From IMG/VR virus record IMGVR_UViG_3300034013_000323, positions 1-35,789 of that record: a DNA stretch of 35,789 bases. One strand, written 5' to 3'. Shown here in pieces: positions 5,660 to 12,088 of this stretch. How positions within the stretch are numbered: position 1 is the stretch's first letter; every line of letters starts with the position of its first letter. Source of the stretch: a virus. A program made the translations under genes and the position numbers. The notes under the pieces are model-generated. The model was not told the DNA's origin. It searched no databases and saw only the letters and a program-made list of their open reading frames with translations.

Positions 5660-6007
5660 TTAAATAAATTCGTTAACATAATTACCTCCAGCGGAAAAAA
5701 GATTAAAATAAGGCTCTTTAAAAAGAATTGTGATTATATTTTCAATATCCGACTTAATATCAGGGTAAACTTCTTTTTTTAGCTTAACATCATTAACGTG
5801 GTGTATAACGTCAGCGTGCGTTACTTTGATAAAATTACCAATTTCAGGGAATGAATTATTTGTAAATTCCCGAGACAAAAAACAAAATAATTTTCTAGCT
5901 TTTACCGATTCTTTTTTTTGACTTTTGCTGTTTAAAATATTATCCTTAAATTGAAAGTAATCGCATACAGCAGTGTGTATTTCTTGTAAAGTGAATGTTT
6001 TTTCCAT
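5660..6007 (-). CDS. DnaA domain IV-like DNA-binding protein
   Basis: This 115-aa protein resembles the C-terminal DNA-binding domain of DnaA without its ATPase. VKARKLFCFLSREFTNNSF, then PEIGNFIKVTHADVIHHVNDV (about 35-75), parallels the DnaA pattern of helix, 'S..EIG..F..RDHTTVLHA'. HADVIHH stands for the signature HTTVLHA. By analogy it may bind DnaA-box-like sites at a phage origin or on host DNA, or interfere with host initiation. It lies next to the RepA-type ATPase in the replication operon. The similarity is read by eye. Confidence 0.6.
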   Translation of the reverse strand: MEKTFTLQEIHTAVCDYFQFKDNILNSKSQKKESVKARKLFCFLSREFTNNSFPEIGNFIKVTHADVIHHVNDVKLKKEVYPDIKSDIENIITILFKEPYFNLFSAGGNYVNEFI

Positions 6008-6019
6008 TTTTTTTTAGTT

Positions 6020-6247
6020 TTAATCAGTTAATTTTTTATAGTAAAATATTATTGTTTTGGCAATTGCCTCGTTAATGTCTTTTTCTAAAATCGGTTTGTC
6101 AAATGTTTTTATATTGCCGTAATTGTCAACTTGAATATACCAACGACCGTTTTTGATTACTGGGTAAATTAGTATATCACGACTTATCAAATGGTATATT
6201 TGGTCGGCAGAGGCTTTTACAGTATTAATTAATTTTCTATTTGCCAT
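6020..6247 (-). CDS. Hypothetical 75-aa protein
   Basis: I do not recognise this protein. It is a basic N-terminal helix (MANRKLINTVKASADQIYHL) followed by a beta-rich part (ILIYPVIKNGRWYIQVDNYG). It shares one base with the start of its downstream-strand neighbour pair: the stop of the ATPase gene is at 6247 and this ATG is at 6247. This indicates tight coupling in the replication operon. Confidence 0.55.
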   Translation of the reverse strand: MANRKLINTVKASADQIYHLISRDILIYPVIKNGRWYIQVDNYGNIKTFDKPILEKDINEAIAKTIIFYYKKLTD

Positions 6248-7092
6248 TATTCAATCAAATAAGGGAGCGCATTTTTATCAATAGCAAACTCAAAATCATC
6301 AAACTTATAGCCACGAGAATAAGAATTAGTAACCTTGACCGACCCGTCCTCGTTCAAATCCAATTCAATAACGGTTTCGGCTTTTTTCAATACATAAGTT
6401 CCCAAATGTCCTAAAGGCTTCCCTGTTAATCCTGATTTATGTATTACGGTTGTAATATGAATATTATAATCGTAAGTCCATCTCATTATGTAGTCAGACG
6501 CTTCTTTGCTCATTACAATATCGTTAGTGTTTTCTACTAAGTCCGCAATACCATCAATACTAACAAGTTTTACTTTTGTTTTGTACAAATTTTCCTGATT
6601 TTTTAAACAATAATCAATCAATTGAAGTCTTTGGCTTGATGTAAGGCTTCTAGTAACGTAGCTTTTGTAATTAGGGTAATCTTGCCCTACCATTTCAATA
6701 ACACGCCTAAAAGACCTTTGAGCGTAATAATTACCCATTTCAGTATCAAAGTCTAGTATTGTGTAATTCTCTTTTCTATGGGTCTTAATGTTGCTAAATT
6801 GTATGTTAGAGTTACCCCCAATGTAACACGCTAGTAATGCCGACTTTAAAAATGATTTCTTTGATTTTGAAACGGCTACTATTGCAGAAAATTCGCCAGC
6901 CGTCATTATCGGTGTATCGTAGTAATTGCCTTTATATTCGTGTTGACCGATTGAAAGCAACATTTCAGGCGGTTTTAATTCCTCTGATAAGTCCACAAAA
7001 CAACTACTTTCTAACGAAGCAATATTAAATACTACTTCAGGTTCATTTTTTATTTCGTCAAAATTCAAGTCCATACTATTTGTAATTATCAA
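6247..7092 (-). CDS. RepA/AAA-type replicative ATPase (helicase or helicase loader)
   Basis: This is a RecA-fold NTPase of about 280 residues. GEFSAIVAVSKSKKSFLKSA (about 67-86) occupies the P-loop position and VKLVSIDGIADLV is the Walker B strand. Downstream IHITTVIHKSG and KPLGHLG match the sensor region of the RepA-like helicase family. The P-loop is unusual: SKSKKS replaces GxxxxGK[ST], with both glycines changed. I recall similar variants in Bacteroidota phages. It probably unwinds DNA or loads a helicase at the phage origin. The start could be ATG 7092 or ATG 7074; the latter sits just after the upstream stop at 7076. Confidence 0.7.
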   Translation of the reverse strand: MIITNSMDLNFDEIKNEPEVVFNIASLESSCFVDLSEELKPPEMLLSIGQHEYKGNYYDTPIMTAGEFSAIVAVSKSKKSFLKSALLACYIGGNSNIQFSNIKTHRKENYTILDFDTEMGNYYAQRSFRRVIEMVGQDYPNYKSYVTRSLTSSQRLQLIDYCLKNQENLYKTKVKLVSIDGIADLVENTNDIVMSKEASDYIMRWTYDYNIHITTVIHKSGLTGKPLGHLGTYVLKKAETVIELDLNEDGSVKVTNSYSRGYKFDDFEFAIDKNALPYLIE

Positions 7093-7564
7093 CGTCTTTT
7101 AAAAAGTCGTTTGCGGATTTGTAAATGCTTTTTTCTACCGTTTCATAAGCCCAACTACTCATAAGTTTTTTAAGTAATTCGCTTTTGTTTTCGGCTAACT
7201 TTTCGGTTTCATCTTTTAAAATATTATCGGTTTCAATTCCTAAACTTTTAAAAAATTCTAAATCCTCGTGAATGTTCAACGATTTTTGAAGTACTTGGAT
7301 ATGATGCTCGACTGGCAAACGTAAAAATACAGAAGTTTCTTTAATTGCTTTTTTAATGTTTCCGTAATATTCTAAATTGATTTTTAAAACTACGATCATT
7401 AACTTTAAAAACAGTTTGTTATCGTGAGCCATTTGCCTTTCGGATAATTCAATACTTTCTTTTAAGTGTTTCAAAGCGTCAACGTCTTGTTGATAAATTA
7501 CTTTATTATTTCGTTTGAAAGTATTGAAAATCCTTTCAATTGATTTGTGGTCTTTCCAGCTCAT
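7076..7564 (-). CDS. Hypothetical 162-aa helical protein
   Basis: The protein is almost entirely helical and charged (KDHKSIERIFNTFKRNNKV, LKESIELSERQMAHDNKLF). It has no cysteine or recognisable motif. It lies between the 104-aa gene, which it overlaps by 4 bases (ATGA), and the RepA-like ATPase, so a replication accessory role is likely from context only. Confidence 0.6.
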   Translation of the reverse strand: MSWKDHKSIERIFNTFKRNNKVIYQQDVDALKHLKESIELSERQMAHDNKLFLKLMIVVLKINLEYYGNIKKAIKETSVFLRLPVEHHIQVLQKSLNIHEDLEFFKSLGIETDNILKDETEKLAENKSELLKKLMSSWAYETVEKSIYKSANDFLKDVDNYK

Positions 7565-7875
7565 AGTAGTTTTGATTTTTTAGATTTTAAATATTCTCGA
7601 ATCCAAAAGCAAATAACTTGTGTGTTTAGTTTGTAAGTAATTCCGTATTTAGCTAAACTACCATTTCTTAAAGCTTCTCTAATGTCTTTTAAATTCATAA
7701 ACTTAAATTCGTCTATTAAATCAACAGCGGTTAAATCTATGTCTTTGAAATCCATATCTAAACGGCTCATAACAATCGCTAAAGATTTTTTCACTTCATC
7801 TGCGGATTCCGTCAGTTCTAATTGCTGTAACGATTTGTTTAAATTCGTCTGTAGCTGTAATTGTTGATTTTCCAT
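7561..7875 (-). CDS. Hypothetical 104-aa protein
   Basis: It starts with a glutamine-rich MENQQLQLQTNLNKSLQQLE helix and ends with a basic region (FWIREYLKSKKSKLL). The middle contains FKFMNLKDIREALRNGSLAKYG, which could be a helix-turn-helix-like segment. It overlaps the end of the upstream replication gene by 80 bases in another frame. That is long for a phage but is supported by the coupled downstream ATGA. Function unknown. Confidence 0.55.
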   Translation of the reverse strand: MENQQLQLQTNLNKSLQQLELTESADEVKKSLAIVMSRLDMDFKDIDLTAVDLIDEFKFMNLKDIREALRNGSLAKYGITYKLNTQVICFWIREYLKSKKSKLL

Positions 7876-8431
7876 TTTTAAAAGTATTTATGTTTGAATG
7901 CCATTTTGAAAGTCTAAGTTTTAAATTCCACGTTCTTTGCATTTCACGCCTGAACTTTTTACCATTGTCATTTGTTTCAGTCCAGTAGTCGTAAAATTCT
8001 TTTAACATTTCGCGAGAATATGTATTTGAAAATTCTTTTAGTGTGTGAGCAAATTTTAATTTGCGACTATCTATATCTTCTTTTATATCATTTACATTAT
8101 CATTAACACTTACACTATCACTTACACTTACGGCATTTTTGGTATCATTTGGCATGCGGTCGTATGCGGTCGCATTTATTTTGTTCCACCGCTTGTTAGC
8201 GTTTTCAATATTCTTAAGTCGTATGTTTTCGTATTTTTGCAAATCACGTTTTAAAGACTGTTTAATCGGCTCAAAAGTCAATTGGATAATCAAGTCATCA
8301 GTTATCGGGTTTTCATCATTAACATACTGCAAAATATGCTTAAATAACTCTCCAGCTTTGTCGTTTGGCATTTTTGAAACCGTGTGAATTAAATCGCAAT
8401 AAAGTAAAAATGATTTTTTATCAGTTGCCAT
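7796..8431 (-). CDS. Phage replication protein with DnaD/DUF6291-like layout
   Basis: This 211-aa protein has an N-terminal part typical of Bacteroidota phage replication proteins (KKSFLLYCDLIHTVSKMPND, then AGELFKHILQYVNDENP). A low-complexity linker follows (AVSVSDSVSVNDNVNDI). The C-terminal domain (EFYDYWTETNDNGKKFRRE, then WNLKLRLSKWHSN) resembles DNA-binding tails of replication initiators. The linker is encoded by short direct repeats that may be origin iterons, as in lambda O. It has a strong Shine-Dalgarno site, GAGGAGGTG ending 5 bases before the ATG, which is rare in this phylum. It overlaps the upstream 72-aa gene by 11 bases. Confidence 0.65.
   Translation of the reverse strand: MATDKKSFLLYCDLIHTVSKMPNDKAGELFKHILQYVNDENPITDDLIIQLTFEPIKQSLKRDLQKYENIRLKNIENANKRWNKINATAYDRMPNDTKNAVSVSDSVSVNDNVNDIKEDIDSRKLKFAHTLKEFSNTYSREMLKEFYDYWTETNDNGKKFRREMQRTWNLKLRLSKWHSNINTFKNGKSTITATDEFKQIVTAIRTDGIRR
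8107..8172. other. Candidate replication origin iterons inside the replication gene
   Basis: Two 12-bp tandem units begin CACTTACAC (8107-8115 and 8119-8127). About 26 bases further there are two units of ATGCGGTCG with a 10-bp period (8154-8162 and 8164-8172). They fall in the linker-coding part of the replication gene, where lambda-type phages place ori. The repeats could also simply reflect a repetitive linker (SVSDSVSVND). Confidence 0.35.
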
Positions 8432-8639
8432 TATTCACCTCCTCACTTTCTGTAATTTTATTAATTTCAGTTCGAATAGTCTTAGCAAATTTGATAGATG
8501 TTGACTTATCTAATAAAATTTGCTTGTAAGATTCGCCTTGCGAGAGCCTAAATAAAATACAATTGTCTTCAGAAACAGCACATTGTATAGAAATGTGATT
8601 GTAGTTAGCGTCAATAAATTTTAATTCAAATTTTGCCAT
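8421..8639 (-). CDS. Hypothetical 72-aa protein
   Basis: This is a small, mostly beta protein (MAKFELKFIDANYNHISIQC) ending in an acidic tail SEEVNNGN that is encoded by the Shine-Dalgarno site of the next gene. Not recognised. It is the first gene after the structured leader at 8705-8770. Confidence 0.55.
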   Translation of the reverse strand: MAKFELKFIDANYNHISIQCAVSEDNCILFRLSQGESYKQILLDKSTSIKFAKTIRTEINKITESEEVNNGN

Positions 8640-8704
8640 AATAATAACTGTTTTTAGATACAGATAAACTATTTAGTTAAAAGCAAAAATCCCATAATTC
8701 CACC

Positions 8705-8770
8705 GCTTCTCACTTCGGTTTCCTTATAGGATTTTGTGTAATTTTTTTACGTTGGTATGTTGTGAGAAGC
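8705..8770 (-). ncRNA. Structured leader or small RNA (9-bp perfect stem)
   Basis: GCTTCTCAC (8705-8713) and GTGAGAAGC (8762-8770) form a perfect 9-bp inverted repeat around 48 bases, with a smaller TCCT/AGGA pair inside. A TATATTTG box lies immediately upstream on the minus strand (8784-8791). The transcript would start near 8778 and carry this stem in a leader of about 140 nt before the 8639 ATG. No ORF fills the interval. It could be a regulatory leader or an RNA acting on its own. Confidence 0.4.
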
Positions 8771-8783
8771 CAACTTTACTCTA

Positions 8784-8791
8784 CAAATATA
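8784..8791 (-). promoter_or_regulatory. Candidate -7 promoter box before the structured leader
   Basis: TATATTTG fits TAnnTTTG. The -33 element is not obvious at 19 bases. The position just downstream of the 68-aa gene stop suggests an internal promoter for the replication operon. Confidence 0.4.
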
Positions 8792-8794
8792 ATA

Positions 8795-9001
8795 TTATTT
8801 TTTTAATATCTCATCAATTATCTTTAAATCTCGAGGATTTATTTGCTTATCGTCTAAATAATCTCGACCTAATCTAGTAGCTTGACCTAATAACTCATTG
8901 ATATACCGCACGTTTTCAGGAGATAAATATGTTTTTCGCAAGAATGGAGTTTTTTTTACCATTGCTTTGAAATGTTCTGTTTCTTCTATTTGTTTTCTCA
9001 T
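8795..9001 (-). CDS. Hypothetical 68-aa helical protein
   Basis: I choose ATG 9001 because its ATGA overlaps the thyX stop. A start at 9022 would add 7 residues and lengthen the overlap. The product MRKQIEETEHFKAMVKKTPF and its tail (DDKQINPRDLKIIDEILKK) are charged and helical. Function is unknown; context suggests co-expression with nucleotide-metabolism genes. Confidence 0.6.
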   Translation of the reverse strand: MRKQIEETEHFKAMVKKTPFLRKTYLSPENVRYINELLGQATRLGRDYLDDKQINPRDLKIIDEILKK

Positions 9002-9657
9002 AAAAACATACCGTTGCGCCAATCAATGTTGTTAAATACATTTGGCAATTCTACTTCTAATTGTTCCCCGATTAATTTTGCAATTTCTTGCACTTCCTTT
9101 TGGCTGTGGTGGTCTAATCTAACATTTAAGAAACTTAACCAACTTCTTAATGTTCCGTTTGCGGACAAGGTAGAAATAGTGCATTCAGGCAATATCATCC
9201 TTGCGCATTCTTTAGCTACCCCAGCTTCAATTAAAGATTTATAAACTCTTTCAGTCTGTTCTAAATGATAATTAATATAATCATTAGATTTAACACCTAT
9301 ACCGATTAATTCAGGGTTAAACACCTCACTACTACTCTGTCTATTCGTATCGTGTTCTTTTCTTAACTCTATTCTTTCAAACTCTACCTTATTGGAATAC
9401 CTTTGTGAATGTTCTTGAAATTTTATTGACGAGTGCCTTAATATTTGCCTACCAATAGCCCTACTTGTTTCAATTTCAAATGTAAAATTAATCATATCTA
9501 AAGGAGACCAATGTGCATTATTTATTAGGTATTTTACTAGCTTTCCATTATCTTCTTTTATAACACCATGCCTTGCAATTGCCGATATTATCTCTTCGCT
9601 GTTTAATTCGGAATACTTACCTACTCCGATTGTTTTAGTTACTAATACTGCCTTCAT
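8998..9657 (-). CDS. thyX: Flavin-dependent thymidylate synthase ThyX
   Basis: ThyX makes dTMP from dUMP using FAD, NADPH and methylenetetrahydrofolate. The 219-aa length is typical. The ThyX signature RHR-X7-S is present as RHSSIKFQEHSQRY (74-87), with Ser in place of the third residue Arg. Other family segments are HWSPLDMINFTFEIETSRAIGRQ, read in parts (49-71), ARMILPECTISTLSANGTLRSW in parts, and FLNVRLDHHSQKEVQEIA near the C-terminus. It lies beside MazG, so the pair manages nucleotides during phage replication. The Arg-to-Ser change is the only oddity. Confidence 0.9.
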   Translation of the reverse strand: MKAVLVTKTIGVGKYSELNSEEIISAIARHGVIKEDNGKLVKYLINNAHWSPLDMINFTFEIETSRAIGRQILRHSSIKFQEHSQRYSNKVEFERIELRKEHDTNRQSSSEVFNPELIGIGVKSNDYINYHLEQTERVYKSLIEAGVAKECARMILPECTISTLSANGTLRSWLSFLNVRLDHHSQKEVQEIAKLIGEQLEVELPNVFNNIDWRNGMFL

Positions 9658-9853
9658 TTTCTTTTATGTATAAATCAATTAATATTTTGGTTTTTTCTAA
9701 ATCTTCAATAAACTTTCCTTTTTTTCGGCATCGAACAATTCTTTTAATTAAATCAAATTCATATGAGTTAAGTTTCTGATCCTCGCAAAATTTATAAATA
9801 GAGCCGTTTGAATTGTCGTAGTGTTTATTTTCCATCTTTTTCAAATTTTCCAT
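9635..9853 (-). CDS. Hypothetical 72-aa protein
   Basis: This is a small charged protein, MENLKKMENKHYDNSNGSIY, with a basic centre (IKRIVRCRKKGKFIEDLEK). It overlaps both mazG (29 bases, or 11 if the ATG at 9835 is used) and thyX (23 bases), which supports coupled translation. Not recognised. Confidence 0.5.
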   Translation of the reverse strand: MENLKKMENKHYDNSNGSIYKFCEDQKLNSYEFDLIKRIVRCRKKGKFIEDLEKTKILIDLYIKENEGSISN

Positions 9854-10181
9854 TTATCATTTTTCCATTCCTTTTTGAAATCACATTATAGGCACTTTCA
9901 AGGCACTCAATTAAATTTAAACCTTGCAGTTTAGCTCCTATAATAATTGTTACTAAAATATCGCCAAATGCGTCTTGAATCTCCTCTTTAGTATTGCAAG
10001 TTGTTCCTTTATTGTTTTTGTAAGTTTGGCAGTCTTTACTTTGCCAAAAAATAGCCTCTATAAGTTCGTTGACTTCTTCAAGTGTTTTGTCGGCTTGTGC
10101 TACTGGTGTGGCTTTATCTAAAATTCCTTTATCTTTCGCCCACTCTAATACTTTTACTTCTAAATCTTCGTATTTTTTCAT
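9825..10181 (-). CDS. mazG: MazG-like nucleotide pyrophosphohydrolase
   Basis: MazG-family enzymes hydrolyse NTPs or ppGpp-like nucleotides to monophosphates. The 118 residues show the helical metal-binding pattern: KTLEEVNELIEAIFW (about 32-46) with the EExxE-type acidic set, then EEIQDAFGDILVTIIIGAK with the ExxD-type pair. AYNVISKRNGKM follows, the usual C-terminal helix. It neighbours ThyX in the early operon. Phage MazG proteins may counter host stress or defence signalling, which is family knowledge rather than something visible here. Confidence 0.85.
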   Translation of the reverse strand: MKKYEDLEVKVLEWAKDKGILDKATPVAQADKTLEEVNELIEAIFWQSKDCQTYKNNKGTTCNTKEEIQDAFGDILVTIIIGAKLQGLNLIECLESAYNVISKRNGKMINGKFEKDGK

Positions 10182-10196
10182 AATTATTTATTGTTT

Positions 10197-10466
10197 TTAA
10201 ATAAAGTTTTCTACCTGATGAGTATCTAAATTAGTGTATGTATGAATCAATTTTCTCATTTCATTTCCGCAACTTTCAGCCATCTTATAGCGGTCTTCAA
10301 TACTCATCTTATCGTATTCCATATTGTCGTATAATTTGTCCATTAAAGCGGTCTGAAATATTATCAACGTGTTCATAAATTCACGATTTGTGAAGTGTGG
10401 CTTTTTGCCCGCATCATTCAGATAACTCATTGCTATCTCTTCTAATTTATTTGAGTGTTTTTGCAT
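10197..10466 (-). CDS. Hypothetical 89-aa protein
   Basis: The protein is helical and slightly acidic, MQKHSNKLEEIAMSYLNDAG, with FTNREFMNTLIIFQTALMDK in the middle. It has no recognised motif. It lies 3 bases from the 82-aa gene in the early operon. The even spacing and shared strand support it as a real gene. Confidence 0.55.
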   Translation of the reverse strand: MQKHSNKLEEIAMSYLNDAGKKPHFTNREFMNTLIIFQTALMDKLYDNMEYDKMSIEDRYKMAESCGNEMRKLIHTYTNLDTHQVENFI

Positions 10467-10469
10467 AAT

Positions 10470-10718
10470 TTACATATTTGGGTTAAAACTTTTTCGCATT
10501 ATCGTATTTATTTTATTGGTTAATTCCGCAAAATAAGTGCTTTTTTGGATCGTGTAAGTGTTACTTACCTCATCATTAAGAAGTTCGCACATTTCGGTTA
10601 AATCGCTCTTTAACTGCTTCATTCGTTCTGTTGTTGGTTTTAAATCGTCAAGGCATTCAAGTAGCAATTGCATTAATGCGTAGAATAAATGCATTTTCAT
10701 ATTTTTAAATTTGCTCAT
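10470..10718 (-). CDS. Hypothetical 82-aa protein
   Basis: The protein is helical (MHLFYALMQLLLECLDDLKP) with a heptad-like pattern (RMKQLKSDLTEMCELLNDEV), so a coiled-coil partner protein is plausible. It belongs to the run of small early genes under the promoter at 11120. Function unknown. Confidence 0.55.
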   Translation of the reverse strand: MSKFKNMKMHLFYALMQLLLECLDDLKPTTERMKQLKSDLTEMCELLNDEVSNTYTIQKSTYFAELTNKINTIMRKSFNPNM

Positions 10719-10728
10719 AAAATTGGTT

Positions 10729-10878
10729 TTAAAAATTAATTTCTTCGTTTATTTCATCCCGAAATTTTTTGAAATCGCTTTCCATTTCGGTAATAAAATC
10801 TTTGTGTTTTTTAAGTTCTTTTTCCAAAGCTTCGATTCTTAGAGCTTGGAATTTTTCTAGGTCGGTTTGTGGATTCAT
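10729..10878 (-). CDS. Hypothetical 49-aa coiled-coil protein
   Basis: The ORF from ATG 10878 to TAA 10729 encodes MNPQTDLEKFQALRIEALEK followed by an acidic/basic helix ending EINEEINF. Its ATGA overlaps the stop of the 73-aa gene. Short length and heptad spacing suggest a small helical bundle. Not recognised. Confidence 0.55.
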   Translation of the reverse strand: MNPQTDLEKFQALRIEALEKELKKHKDFITEMESDFKKFRDEINEEINF

Positions 10879-11096
10879 AATGTTTTGTTATTTAGTTTTT
10901 CAATTTCTTTTCTAACGCTATACCAATAGCCTTTCCCTCGTCCAATTTTTGGTAAATCTTCTCTAAGTGCTTTTATAATTTCATTAACTGCTATTATTGC
11001 ACAAGTTTTAGCTTGTGCCTTTGACATTGTGAAAATAACATCTTTTTCAATATGAAATTTTAGCAAAAATTCTTCAGCTTTTTCTTTCGGTGTCAT
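10875..11096 (-). CDS. Hypothetical 73-aa protein
   Basis: An upstream in-frame ATG at 11132 exists, but the promoter -7 box (11120-11127) lies inside that extension, so the transcript starts later. ATG 11096 is therefore the start. The product begins MTPKEKAEEFLLKFHIEKDV and includes AKTCAIIAVNEIIKALREDL, resembling many Bacteroidota phage proteins of unknown role. It overlaps the 49-aa gene by ATGA. Confidence 0.65.
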   Translation of the reverse strand: MTPKEKAEEFLLKFHIEKDVIFTMSKAQAKTCAIIAVNEIIKALREDLPKIGRGKGYWYSVRKEIEKLNNKTL

Positions 11097-11119
11097 AAGT
11101 TTTGTTTTAAATTCTTTAG

Positions 11120-11169
11120 CAAAGATAGTCATACTTTTTAATTACGCAATAGTAAAATTAAAATTTAAC
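11120..11169 (-). promoter_or_regulatory. Extended Bacteroidota promoter, copy 2
   Basis: TTG (11147-11149), 19 bases, TATCTTTG (11120-11127). The -33 region ACTATTGCGTAATTAAAA and the upstream AT block are nearly identical to those of copy 1. It lies right after the terminator of the SSB-like gene and drives the operon from the 73-aa gene towards replication genes. Confidence 0.8.
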
Positions 11170-11183
11170 ATTTTATTTTTAAT

Positions 11184-11216
11184 AAAAAAAGTCGGCTAAA
11201 TTAATAACCGACTTTT
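11184..11216 (-). terminator. Intrinsic terminator after the SSB-like gene
   Basis: On the minus strand AAAAGTCGG, a 12-base loop, CCGAC and seven T residues form a classical terminator about 20 bases after the stop at 11235. It separates the recombination operon from promoter copy 2. Confidence 0.8.
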
Positions 11217-11234
11217 AGAGCTTTTTTAACCATT

Positions 11235-11597
11235 TTAGAAAGGTAGCGAATCATCTTCTATATCAATATCAGACTGCTCAACTGCATCGGTGCTTTTCTT
11301 TACAAAAATCTTTAAATTACCTAAATAAGGCAAACTAATTTCTTTTGCTTTTTCAGCTCCTAATTTTTTCCAAATTTCAGAAGGTAGTTTTTGAACTTGA
11401 AAACCGTAATTTCCGTTTTGGTCTTCCGAATCCATTGTAACTACATCGGTTTGTAAGTAAACAGCATCGTCTTTTAAAGTCAGATAGTTGTCATCAATTG
11501 GAAGTACTAAGCATTTTTGACCGCTTTTTGCAGTAATAATTGAATGCTTCATTTTTGTAAGTGCTACGCTTAATGCGTATGATTGTAGTTTTGCCAT
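11235..11597 (-). CDS. SSB-like protein with acidic DDSLPF tail
   Basis: This 120-aa protein ends DIDIEDDSLPF. It matches the acidic, hydrophobic-tipped C-terminus that bacterial and phage single-stranded DNA-binding proteins use to recruit partners. The body is beta-rich (KCLVLPIDDNYLTLKDDAVY, NYGFQVQKLPSEIW) but lacks an obvious OB-fold signature. The position beside NinB-like and YqaJ exonuclease genes fits a role coating ssDNA during recombination or replication. The tail is directly visible; the ssDNA-binding fold is inferred. It ends its operon with a terminator. Confidence 0.6.
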   Translation of the reverse strand: MAKLQSYALSVALTKMKHSIITAKSGQKCLVLPIDDNYLTLKDDAVYLQTDVVTMDSEDQNGNYGFQVQKLPSEIWKKLGAEKAKEISLPYLGNLKIFVKKSTDAVEQSDIDIEDDSLPF

Positions 11598-11647
11598 TTT
11601 ATAAAATGTATTTATTTAGCTTACCTTTTTTTACTGTTGTCGGCTTT

Positions 11648-12088
11648 TCAGTTTAATTCTAAAGTTAAATTTTCGTTCGGATCAGGAATATCAACTCCTA
11701 AAAATTCAGCCGACCATTTTTGAATATCAACTATGTAATCCATAAATTGAGAGGTTGTCATTTCAGAACTACTAATCTTTTCGCTTATGCATTCGCCTGT
11801 ATCGGTATTAATAATTTCACGTTCGGGTGCAAACATTTTTAAAACAATATTGTAGTGTATGTTTTCAGCCGTTCTAAACTCTCCAGTAGCTTCTTTTAAG
11901 CCATTTTGAACGATTGGTAAAACTACGCCCCAATAAAAATTGTTTTGAGGATTGGAGCGTGTTTTTTTTACCTTTTCAATCGTGAATAAACAATCCTTAC
12001 CTTCAAAGCTTTTAACCGCATCTACAATGTGATTAATGTTTCTTTTGAATTTACCATTTAATACGTTGGTTCGGATTTGTATTTTCAT
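11648..12088 (-). CDS. NinB-like recombination protein
   Basis: This 146-aa protein carries KKTRSNPQNNFYWGVVLPIV (about 41-60), the R-S-xxQN-xxxW pattern of the NinB/Orf recombinase-accessory family, which binds ssDNA and SSB in lambda. The C-terminal half (SSSEMTTSQFMDYIVDIQKW, then FLGVDIPDP) matches the family's closing segment. Its stop overlaps the exonuclease start by one base, and it precedes the SSB-like gene. Confidence 0.75.
   Translation of the reverse strand: MKIQIRTNVLNGKFKRNINHIVDAVKSFEGKDCLFTIEKVKKTRSNPQNNFYWGVVLPIVQNGLKEATGEFRTAENIHYNIVLKMFAPEREIINTDTGECISEKISSSEMTTSQFMDYIVDIQKWSAEFLGVDIPDPNENLTLELN

Noticed and set aside
11097-11132. Longer start for the 73-aa protein
   Set aside because: The -7 promoter box lies inside the extension, so the transcript cannot encode it.
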